This document shows positions 9,005 through 15,715 of a DNA stretch of 64,000 nt, piece by piece. Under the pieces are notes generated by a model. That model was not told where the DNA came from and did not search any database. It saw nothing but the letters and a program-made list of their open reading frames with translations. The translations under genes and the position numbers were made by a program. The DNA comes from Daejeonia sp002484105 (GTDB lineage Bacteria > Bacteroidota > Bacteroidia > Flavobacteriales > Weeksellaceae). Position 1 is the first letter of the stretch. Each line of letters starts with the position of its first letter. Location: positions 496,001-560,000 of the forward strand of contig NZ_CP195105.1 in NCBI RefSeq assembly GCF_051175565.1, read 5' to 3'.

Positions 9005-9763
9005 ATGAAAACAATTCTCATAACCGGGGCTACTTCCGGGATCGGAGAAGCTTGTGCCAGACTTTTCGCCGTGCAAAGCAACAGACTTGTGATATGTGGC
9101 AGGAGGAAGGAGGTTCTGGAAGAGTTGAAACGGGAGCTGGAAGAGATCACCTCCGTGTTTACACTTCAGTTTGATATAAGGAATTACGCTGAGGTTGAAG
9201 CGGCCATCGCCTCGCTCCCTGATGAGTTCCGCAACATCGATGTGCTGGTGAACAATGCTGGTAATGCGCATGGACTCGATCCTTTATGGGAAGGAAAAAT
9301 TGCCGACTGGGATGCGATGATGGACGGCAATGTCAAAGGTCTTCTTTATGTTTCCAGACAGATTATTCCAGGAATGATGGAACGCCGTTCGGGACATATT
9401 ATCAACCTGAGTTCTGTGGCAGCAAGACAAACGTATGCCAATGGCGTGGTGTATTGTGCTTCTAAAAAAGCAGTGGATACCATTTCCGAAGGGATGAGAA
9501 TCGAGCTGACGGAATACGGAATTAAAGTTACCAATATACAGCCAGGCGCTGTGGAAACGGATTTTTCCATGGTTCGTTTCAAAGGAAATGAAAAGAAAGC
9601 AGATGCCGTCTACGCCGGATTTGAAGCTCTGAAAGCGGAAGATATTGCAGATGCGGTTTCCTATTGTGTAAATGCTCCGGCCCATGTTTCCGTTGCAGAC
9701 ATGACGATCTACCCAAGAGCCCAAAGTGAATCAAGAACGATATACAGAAACAAGAATTTATGA
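9005..9763 (+). CDS. Short-chain dehydrogenase/reductase (YdfG-like)
   Basis: A classical SDR of 252 residues. TGATSGIGE at 8-16 is the NAD(P)-binding glycine motif, and the basic CGRRKE just after beta-2 suggests NADP(H). NNAG is at 83-86. The catalytic residues are Ser137 (NLSS), Tyr150 and Lys154 (YCASK). The GAVETDFS sequence after the active site resembles YdfG-type 3-hydroxy acid or serine dehydrogenases; the substrate is inferred only. The stop overlaps the tsaB start by 4 bases (ATGA), so the two are co-translated without an obvious metabolic link. Confidence 0.88.
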   Translation: MKTILITGATSGIGEACARLFAVQSNRLVICGRRKEVLEELKRELEEITSVFTLQFDIRNYAEVEAAIASLPDEFRNIDVLVNNAGNAHGLDPLWEGKIADWDAMMDGNVKGLLYVSRQIIPGMMERRSGHIINLSSVAARQTYANGVVYCASKKAVDTISEGMRIELTEYGIKVTNIQPGAVETDFSMVRFKGNEKKADAVYAGFEALKAEDIADAVSYCVNAPAHVSVADMTIYPRAQSESRTIYRNKNL

Positions 9764-10452
9764 AAATACTCTACCTGGAAACTTCTTCCAAAAACTGTTC
9801 GGTTGCCATATCCGATGGAACAGAACTGCTGAGCCTCTGCGAGGAAGTCTCCGAAAATTATAAACAAAGTGAAAACCTCCACCAGTTTGTGCAGTGGGCT
9901 CTGGAAGGTGCGGAGATCGAGTTGAAAGACCTCGACGCGGTATGCCTGGGCAAAGGACCGGGCTCATATACAGGATTGCGGATTGGTGCTTCGGCAGCCA
10001 AAGGTTTCTGCTTCAGTCTCGATATTCCATTGATTGCGGTGAACTCGCTGGATTCTATGGCTTTTCCTTTTCTCAACAAAGGGTACGACTATATTATCCC
10101 GATGATTGATGCACGCCGGCAAGAAGTGTATGCCGCGGTTTTTGACGGATGTTCCGGTATCAAAGAAGTTCACACACAAAGTATTGTGCTGGACGAAATT
10201 TCCTTCTCGGAATATGACAGTAAAAAAGTGCTCTTTGTAGGAGATGGTGCTCAAAAGGCGGCAGATATTCTGAAGCTTTCGCACAGCAGTTTTGAGCCGG
10301 ATGTGTTTCCCACGGCCAAATTCATGCTGAATGAAGCGGTTCGCAAATTTGAGGAAGGTCTTTTTGAGGACGTTGCCTACTTTGAACCTCTTTATCTGAA
10401 GGAATTTCAGGGAGTGAAAATGGCAGACAAAAACAAAAAACCGGAAGAATAA
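9760..10452 (+). CDS. tsaB: tRNA N6-threonylcarbamoyladenosine biosynthesis protein TsaB
   Basis: TsaB is the non-catalytic partner that activates TsaD and docks TsaE in making t6A37 on ANN-decoding tRNAs. The 230-residue ASKHA-fold protein starts with LYLETSSKNCSVAI, the N-terminal ATPase-like strand pair. It carries GKGPGSYTGLRIG (about 65-77) and MIDARRQEVYAA (about 113-124), both diagnostic of the TsaB/YeaZ group. It is cytosolic. It follows the SDR gene with an ATGA overlap. The other t6A genes (tsaC, tsaD, tsaE) are not in the window. Confidence 0.94.
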   Translation: MKILYLETSSKNCSVAISDGTELLSLCEEVSENYKQSENLHQFVQWALEGAEIELKDLDAVCLGKGPGSYTGLRIGASAAKGFCFSLDIPLIAVNSLDSMAFPFLNKGYDYIIPMIDARRQEVYAAVFDGCSGIKEVHTQSIVLDEISFSEYDSKKVLFVGDGAQKAADILKLSHSSFEPDVFPTAKFMLNEAVRKFEEGLFEDVAYFEPLYLKEFQGVKMADKNKKPEE

Positions 10453-10477
10453 TCCGGTTTGATATGGCATATACAGG

Positions 10478-10503
10478 GCTTCGGAATTTCCGGAGCTTTT
10501 TTA
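10478..10503 (+). terminator. Terminator downstream of tsaB
   Basis: GCTTCGG and CCGGAGC pair with one G-T wobble, followed by six T residues. A second small hairpin (10438-10444 with 10454-10460, AAACCGG/CCGGTTT) overlaps the tsaB stop codon. Confidence 0.6.
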
Positions 10504-11694
10504 TTCTGCAGAAATTCTGTAAAGTCTTCCACTGTCGGTAATGGCGTAAAGATTGCCGTCGATGCCGCTTAATACATCTCGGAAACGCTGGTTTTCTTTT
10601 TCAAGAAGCCGTTCTTCACCAATGACTTTCCGGTCTTTGATCACCAGCCGGTCGATATGCTGACCGCTGAGACATCCCACAAAGAGATTGCCGTTCCATT
10701 CTTTGATGTTTCCGGTATAAAAGGAGATTCCGCTTGGTGAAATTACGGGATCCCAATAATATACAGGCTGTTCTGTTCCCTGTTTTTGGGTGATTCCGGC
10801 ACCTATTTTTTCGCCGGAATATTCAATGCCATAGGTGACGTCTCCCCATCCATAATTTTTCCCGGGGTGTATCAGGTTCAGTTCATCACCACCGCGTGGT
10901 CCGAATTCGGTTTCCCAGAGCTGTCCTTCGCTGTCCAGCGCAAGCCCCTGTGGATTGCGATGTCCGTAGGAATAAATTTCCGAAAGATGCCCGGTTTTTC
11001 CAATAAAAGGATTTCCGGGAGCGGGATTTCCGTCTCTGGTAAGACGAAGTATTTTTCCCAGATCATTGTCGGTTTTCTGTGCCATTGCCCGTGTCATTTT
11101 ATCCGAACGTTCGCCGGTACTCATGAAGAGATAGCCATTTTTGTCAAAAACCAGTCTGCTGCCATAGTGCAGCCTTCCGTCATACGCTGGTGTAGCACGA
11201 AAAATAACAGTTGGGTTTTCAATAGTATGGCTGTTTTCAGAAAGTTTTCCTTTGGCAAGTGCGGTCAGATTTCCTTTCTCAAAGGGTTCAGAAAAGGTCC
11301 AGTAAATCATACGGTTTTGATTGAAATCAGGATCGGCGGCAAGATCGAGCATTCCGCCTTGTCCTCTGTCATCCACTGTGGGAAATCCTGTAATTTTCTG
11401 TATTTGTTTTCCATCTGCAGACAGCAAGTACATAAAACCGGATTTTTCGGTGATGAGGAAGCTTCCGTCGGGAAGATTTATCAATCCCCAGGGGCGTCCG
11501 AGATTCTCAGTGATGACTTCTGATTTATAGGATGTTGAAGTTTTTACGGACTGTATTCTTGTCTGGCCTTCGAAGGCTGCAGAATAAGTGGTATTGGCCT
11601 GCTGTGTCTCCACCGGAGCTCCATTTGGTGTATGGCTTTGGCAGGAAAACAGAATGGAAACAGCAGATGACAGGATAAGCAGTGATTTTTTCAT
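10501..11694 (-). CDS. PQQ-type glucose/sorbosone dehydrogenase lipoprotein
   Basis: A 397-residue beta-propeller of the glucose/sorbosone dehydrogenase (GSDH, soluble aldose sugar dehydrogenase) family. Known members oxidise aldoses in the periplasm with pyrroloquinoline quinone and calcium. The signal peptide ends in a lipobox with Cys18 (ILFSC), so it should be a membrane lipoprotein. Visible landmarks are GRPWGLINLPDG (about 67-78), YGHRNPQGLA near the active-site arginine, and EFGPRGGDELN. It is a single gene, convergent with tsaB. Whether this cell makes or imports PQQ cannot be seen here. Substrate assignment is inference. Confidence 0.88.
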   Translation of the reverse strand: MKKSLLILSSAVSILFSCQSHTPNGAPVETQQANTTYSAAFEGQTRIQSVKTSTSYKSEVITENLGRPWGLINLPDGSFLITEKSGFMYLLSADGKQIQKITGFPTVDDRGQGGMLDLAADPDFNQNRMIYWTFSEPFEKGNLTALAKGKLSENSHTIENPTVIFRATPAYDGRLHYGSRLVFDKNGYLFMSTGERSDKMTRAMAQKTDNDLGKILRLTRDGNPAPGNPFIGKTGHLSEIYSYGHRNPQGLALDSEGQLWETEFGPRGGDELNLIHPGKNYGWGDVTYGIEYSGEKIGAGITQKQGTEQPVYYWDPVISPSGISFYTGNIKEWNGNLFVGCLSGQHIDRLVIKDRKVIGEERLLEKENQRFRDVLSGIDGNLYAITDSGRLYRISAE

Positions 11695-11871
11695 AGAGTT
11701 TTTTTTTAATTATGAGGTGTTGTATTTTGTTGGGGTGTGTAGTTGTTTTATTGTTTTTTTCAAAAATAAATATAAAAATATAGGGGTATATTGATATAAT
11801 TTATAAATTTGTGCAAGTATTGGATTTATAAAGTACTGCTTTTAACTATTTGCTGAATTTTTAATTTTTTG

Positions 11872-11900
11872 AAAAACATCCTGCCTGGCGGGATGTTTTT
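11872..11900 (-). terminator. Terminator of the small lipoprotein gene
   Basis: A perfect 10-bp stem (AAAAACATCC with GGATGTTTTT) with a GC-containing loop. It overlaps the stop codon of the - strand lipoprotein gene. Confidence 0.7.
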
Positions 11901-12277
11901 TATTTTCTGATTTGGAATTTTACAGGAACAAAAACTTCTTCAGAATCCAGCATGAAACCGATGCCGTTTTCTTTATTTGATATTACCGGTTTGAAATCGT
12001 TGATTTTTCTGCTCTCGGCTACTACTTTTAAAGTATATATAGAAGTTTTCTGTTCGGGCGGATATATCTTTTGCTGTATTTTGTTCAAGATAATGTAAGA
12101 AGGTATTACTCCTTTATTTTTAATAATGAAATGGACATTATAGCCTTTTTCATCGCCATATTGATAAGGAGAATAATAAGCATCCGTTACTTTTATTTTA
12201 TTTTGACTCGTGCAGGAAGTAAGAAATAATACTGTTAAAACTACAGTAAAAAAGTTTGATTTTTTAGATATTTGCAT
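11900..12277 (-). CDS. Small hypothetical lipoprotein
   Basis: I do not recognise the family. The 125-residue protein begins with a charged n-region, a hydrophobic stretch and the lipobox LTSC (Cys22), so it is probably anchored in the inner or outer membrane. The rest looks like one small beta-rich domain (YSPYQYGDEKGYNVHFIIKN pattern), without cysteines or obvious catalytic residues. An upstream ATG at 12316 would add 13 residues in front of the signal peptide and overlap the divergent peptidase gene, so the internal ATG is preferred. Only 23 bases separate it from that divergent gene. Confidence 0.65.
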   Translation of the reverse strand: MQISKKSNFFTVVLTVLFLTSCTSQNKIKVTDAYYSPYQYGDEKGYNVHFIIKNKGVIPSYIILNKIQQKIYPPEQKTSIYTLKVVAESRKINDFKPVISNKENGIGFMLDSEEVFVPVKFQIRK

Positions 12278-12300
12278 ATATTCACGTTTTAAACAAAAGT

Positions 12301-13788
12301 ATGAAAAATTTCTCATGGGTATTCTGGTTACTCATTCCAATGATGATGGCAGTTTCGTGCCGAAGTGATAATAATAGCACAGAAGAGCCGACAGAACCAG
12401 TTGACAACAGTATTAATGATTTTGTCTGGAAGGGACTCAACTCCTGGTATTACTGGCAGAAGGATGTCCCCAACCTTGCAGATCAAGCGTTTTCTTCAGA
12501 AAATGCGTATCAGTCTTTCCTTACGGATAAAGAACCTGATGATTTGTTCTATTCTCTTCTTTATAATTATGGTACTACAGACCGCTTTTCGTGGATAGTG
12601 GAGGATGTAGACGAATTGCTGCAGCAGTTCAGTGGTATCAGTAAAAGTTCAGGAATGGATGTGTCTCTTGGCTATAAGACCTCCGGAAAAGAACTTGTAG
12701 GGATTGTAAATTATGTCATTCCTGATTCTCCTGCAGATCAGGCAGGTGTCAAGAGGGGAGATGTAATCGCGGAAGTGAACGGAGCATCGCTTACTGTAGA
12801 TAATTATTCTTCACTTTTTTCTGATCATTTTACCATGGGCATTGCCCAGAGTGTCTCGGTTACCTCCGCCGGAGTGATTACCTCCGGGATTGCCAAAACT
12901 CTAACCATTAATGCTGCTGTGATTGAAGAAAATCCTGTTGCTTTTTACAAAACTTTTGATGAGAACGGCAAAAAAATCGGCTATCTGGTTTACAACGGAT
13001 TCCAGTCCAATTACAATGATGAGCTGAATACTGCTTTTGGAAAGATGAAACAGGATGGAGTTACAGATTTGATACTGGATCTAAGGTACAATGGAGGTGG
13101 CTCTGTAGAGACGGCAGTTGCACTGGGGCAGATGATTACCGGGCAGTTTACAGGAAGTCCTTATGTGCTTCTTGATTTCAACGATAAACATTCCAAATAC
13201 AACGAAACCTATAAACTTGAGGATAAAGTTACAAAATATGACTTCGTAAATGGTCAGACTCAGGCTACAGGTGAAGAAAGCATCAATAGTCTTCACCTCA
13301 GTAAAGTATATGTTCTCACCTCAAGCGGTACTGCATCTGCGAGTGAACTTACCATTAATGGTCTTCAGGCATATGTTGATGTCGTGCTGATTGGTGGCAG
13401 AACTTATGGAAAATTCGTAGGTTCCATTACGCTCTATGATTCTCCTAAAAACGATTTTCTGTCTTATGACAACCGCAACAAATCACACAATTTTGCCATG
13501 CAGCCCATCACGTTTGCCTATTATAATGCCAATAGAGACGAGCATCCTTTTGCTGGTATAACCCCCGATTACAGCGTAAGTTTCTTTGATTATCTGGGAA
13601 CGCTGGGAGCATTTGGTGATACTTCCGACATTGCGTTGTCCAAAGCCATACAGCTGATAACCGGCCAGAGTCGCGCGGCAAGAACTACAGTCAAGAACTA
13701 TCCTGCAATCGCTCAACCGTTTTTCGGATCCACCAAAACCTTCAGAAAATTCGGAACGGAACTCTATCAGGAACATCCGTTGCGCTGA
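12301..13788 (+). CDS. S41 family peptidase lipoprotein with PDZ domain
   Basis: A CtpA-like serine peptidase of 495 residues, lipidated at Cys20 (AVSC). The order is a short acidic linker (21-35), an N-terminal helical domain (to about 110), a PDZ-like domain (about 120-200) and the S41 core. Motif alignment puts the dyad at Ser346 (GTASASE) and Lys371 (TYGKFVG). The third residue found in E. coli Prc (Asp, 11 after the Ser) is Ala357 here. The LRYNGGGS loop (about 261-268) is the usual oxyanion region. It likely acts at the envelope surface or in the periplasm. It starts 23 bases from a divergent lipoprotein gene and ends at a terminator. Confidence 0.88.
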   Translation: MKNFSWVFWLLIPMMMAVSCRSDNNSTEEPTEPVDNSINDFVWKGLNSWYYWQKDVPNLADQAFSSENAYQSFLTDKEPDDLFYSLLYNYGTTDRFSWIVEDVDELLQQFSGISKSSGMDVSLGYKTSGKELVGIVNYVIPDSPADQAGVKRGDVIAEVNGASLTVDNYSSLFSDHFTMGIAQSVSVTSAGVITSGIAKTLTINAAVIEENPVAFYKTFDENGKKIGYLVYNGFQSNYNDELNTAFGKMKQDGVTDLILDLRYNGGGSVETAVALGQMITGQFTGSPYVLLDFNDKHSKYNETYKLEDKVTKYDFVNGQTQATGEESINSLHLSKVYVLTSSGTASASELTINGLQAYVDVVLIGGRTYGKFVGSITLYDSPKNDFLSYDNRNKSHNFAMQPITFAYYNANRDEHPFAGITPDYSVSFFDYLGTLGAFGDTSDIALSKAIQLITGQSRAARTTVKNYPAIAQPFFGSTKTFRKFGTELYQEHPLR

Positions 13789-13816
13789 TAAATGTTCTTT
13801 TAAGTATAACCCTATG

Positions 13817-13847
13817 TCCTCTTTCACTCCGGAAGAGGATTTTTTTA
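13817..13847 (+). terminator. Terminator between the S41 peptidase and the BlaI-type regulator
   Basis: TCCTCTT pairs with AAGAGGA around a 9-base loop, followed by seven T residues. It separates the peptidase transcript from the regulatory pair. Confidence 0.75.
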
Positions 13848-13852
13848 GAATA

Positions 13853-13906
13853 TTTGTGTAGTTGAAAATTATTTCTACATTTGTAGAGTTATTTATATTT
13901 TTGTAG
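13853..13906 (+). promoter_or_regulatory. Promoter with overlapping BlaI/MecI-type operator
   Basis: TTTG (13853-13856), a 19-base spacer and TACATTTG (13876-13883) form a near-ideal Bacteroidota promoter. The -7 box is also the left half of a perfect TACA-TT-TGTA dyad (CTACATTTGTAG with flanks, 13875-13886), matching the TACA/TGTA operator core of BlaI and MecI. Further TGTAG half-sites lie at 13857 and 13902. The arrangement predicts that the regulator encoded 25 bases downstream represses its own operon by occluding the -7 element. Confidence 0.7.
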
Positions 13907-13907
13907 A

Positions 13908-14285
13908 ATGGAAGCAAAACTTACCGAAGCCGAAAAAAATCTTATGGAAATTTTGTGGAGTCGTCAGAGTGCCTTTATGAAAGACATTCTGGAAGACTGT
14001 CCCGAACCCAAACCGGCTTCTACAACGGTGGCCACATTGCTGAAACGCATGCAGAACAAAGGCCTGATAGACTACCGTACTTTCGGAAATTCCCGCGAAT
14101 ATTATCCGCTGGTAAAGAAAGAAGACTACTTTGGAAGTGAAGTAAATTCTATGATAGACCGCTTTTTCAACCGTTCTGTAACCCAGTTTGCTTCTTTTTT
14201 TACGGCAAATACAAAGCTGTCTCAGGCACAGTTGAAGGAGCTCCGCGATATGATTGACGAACAGATAAATGACGAGTCATGCTAA
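13908..14285 (+). CDS. BlaI/MecI/CopY family transcriptional repressor
   Basis: A 125-residue winged-helix repressor. The N-terminal DNA-binding domain runs to about residue 75 and shows LTEAEKNLMEILW, the recognition region STTVATLLKRMQNKGLIDY and the wing RTFGNSREYYPLV. The C-terminal helices serve dimerisation and are the usual site of cleavage on induction. It overlaps the M56 peptidase gene by 7 bases, the standard repressor-sensor pairing. It should bind the TACA/TGTA dyad just upstream. In Bacteroidota these pairs are often not next to a beta-lactamase, and none is seen here, so the inducing signal is unknown. Confidence 0.92.
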   Translation: MEAKLTEAEKNLMEILWSRQSAFMKDILEDCPEPKPASTTVATLLKRMQNKGLIDYRTFGNSREYYPLVKKEDYFGSEVNSMIDRFFNRSVTQFASFFTANTKLSQAQLKELRDMIDEQINDESC

Positions 14286-15646
14286 TGGTTTTACTCAGAA
14301 TCATTATGGTTTCTGCCGTGTTGCTGGGATTTTATTTTCTTTTTCTTGAAAAAGAAAAAATGTTCCGCTTCAACCGGTTTTACCTGCTCACAGCTTTAGT
14401 GTTTTCCTATGCAGTTCCCTGGATGGTTGTAACGCTGCCTGCAGCGGATCATACAGTCGCACTATTGGTTGCAGAGCCTGCTGTTTCTCAGATGGTTGGC
14501 CTGACGTCAGAAAAAAAAGCCTGGAATTGGGATCAGGCAGGTTTATGGATCTATATTTCAGTTACATTGTGCTTCTTGGGAAATTTTTTGGTTAGTCTGC
14601 TGAAAATCATTAATCTAAAAGGGTGTGACCACAACATACACAGTTTTAAAATCAGAATTTTGGATCGGTCGCATACCGCGTTTTCATTCTGGAATACAAT
14701 GTACATCAGTGCAGATTATATGCGTGAAAAACAAATCGAAAAAAGGATTTTTCTCCACGAAAAGGCACATCTCCGACAGAAACACTCCCTCGATCTGATC
14801 TTCATACAGCTGCTGATGGTTTTTTCATGGTTCAATCCTCTTTTGTGGGGATATCGCAAAGCAATGGTGAATAATCACGAATTTCTCGCCGACGAAGAAG
14901 TGCTGCAATCCGAAACCGATATCCGAAGCTATTGCAACCTCATCCTCCACGAAAGTATGCTTCAGCAAAGGTTTCCGCTCGTCAATTCATTTAATTTTAA
15001 TAGCACCAAAAAACGATTCAGCATGATGAATACTCAAAAAACTAAAATGACAAATCTTAAGAAAGTGATGACTTTTCCTTTGTTTGTGGGATTGGCAGTA
15101 TGGTCCGTTCAAAAAATCCATGCAACAGTACCTTCTGCAGTTATAACAGACGAAAAATATCAGAAAATTCAAAAAGAATTCTCTGTCAATGTTTCTTCCG
15201 GAATCAATTTACAGGAAAATGGGCAGCAGGATGTGTATGCGGAAAAAGTTACCACAGATACAATAAAGAAGAAAAAAACAGTGGAAGAAGTTGCCAAAGC
15301 AGAACCGGAAGAGAACAAAAATCCGCTGGAACCGATGCCGAATCCATATGATATCGCTGCAGAATTTCCCGGTGGCATGGGTGCCCTGAGAAAGAAATTT
15401 GCCGAAGTTTTTAATGTTTCCCAACTGAAAGGGAAAGGTACATTAAAAACTTTTGTATCCTTCAGGATTAGTCAGGACGGTATTGTAGACCATTTTAAGG
15501 CAGAGGGCACAGACGCAGCTTTTAATGCCGAAGCAGAAAAAGCCATCATTGCAGCCAATGGGAATACGGTTTGGAAACCTGCAGAAAAGGATGGGAAACC
15601 CGTGAGTGCGGTTTTCAAATTTCCGGTGGTCATGAATTTTCAATAA
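14279..15646 (+). CDS. M56 (BlaR1-type) membrane metallopeptidase fused to a TonB C-terminal domain
   Basis: A 455-residue fusion. Hydrophobic segments at about 3-23, 36-53, 87-108 and 273-288 give the BlaR1-like membrane layout. The cytoplasmic zinc site is HEKAH (160-164) with Glu201 (NNHEFLADE) as the likely third ligand. After the last membrane segment comes a charged linker rich in Lys and Glu. A TonB C-terminal domain follows (about 360-455, FPGGMGALRKKF through KPVSAVFKFPVV), in place of the penicillin-binding sensor domain of BlaR1. Expected role: cleave the co-encoded repressor when the periplasmic domain senses its partner. The same domain could instead pass energy to an outer-membrane receptor. 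Confidence 0.88.
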   Translation: MLMVLLRIIMVSAVLLGFYFLFLEKEKMFRFNRFYLLTALVFSYAVPWMVVTLPAADHTVALLVAEPAVSQMVGLTSEKKAWNWDQAGLWIYISVTLCFLGNFLVSLLKIINLKGCDHNIHSFKIRILDRSHTAFSFWNTMYISADYMREKQIEKRIFLHEKAHLRQKHSLDLIFIQLLMVFSWFNPLLWGYRKAMVNNHEFLADEEVLQSETDIRSYCNLILHESMLQQRFPLVNSFNFNSTKKRFSMMNTQKTKMTNLKKVMTFPLFVGLAVWSVQKIHATVPSAVITDEKYQKIQKEFSVNVSSGINLQENGQQDVYAEKVTTDTIKKKKTVEEVAKAEPEENKNPLEPMPNPYDIAAEFPGGMGALRKKFAEVFNVSQLKGKGTLKTFVSFRISQDGIVDHFKAEGTDAAFNAEAEKAIIAANGNTVWKPAEKDGKPVSAVFKFPVVMNFQ

Positions 15647-15671
15647 TATTCAGCATCGTTTTTTTTATATA

Positions 15672-15697
15672 AAGGAGTCCGAAGCGGACTCTTTTTT
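15672..15697 (+). terminator. Terminator after the M56-TonB gene
   Basis: GAGTCCG and CGGACTC form a perfect 7-bp stem with a 3-base loop, extended by A-T pairs and followed by six T residues. Confidence 0.8.
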
Positions 15698-15703
15698 ATT
15701 TGC

Positions 15704-15711
15704 TAACTTTG
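15704..15711 (+). promoter_or_regulatory. TAnnTTTG box at the uvrB start
   Basis: TAACTTTG followed by C lies only 4 bases before the uvrB ATG. Used as a -7 element, it would start transcription at or within the start codon. No good TTTG is seen about 19 bases upstream. Confidence 0.35.
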
Positions 15712-15715
15712 CAAT

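Noticed and set aside
12278..12316. Upstream ATG extending the small lipoprotein
   Set aside because: Would add residues before a normal lipoprotein signal peptide and overlap the divergent gene's start.
13908..15646. Beta-lactam resistance locus
   Set aside because: The BlaI/M56 pair is present, but no beta-lactamase or PBP2a gene is adjacent and the sensor lacks a penicillin-binding domain.
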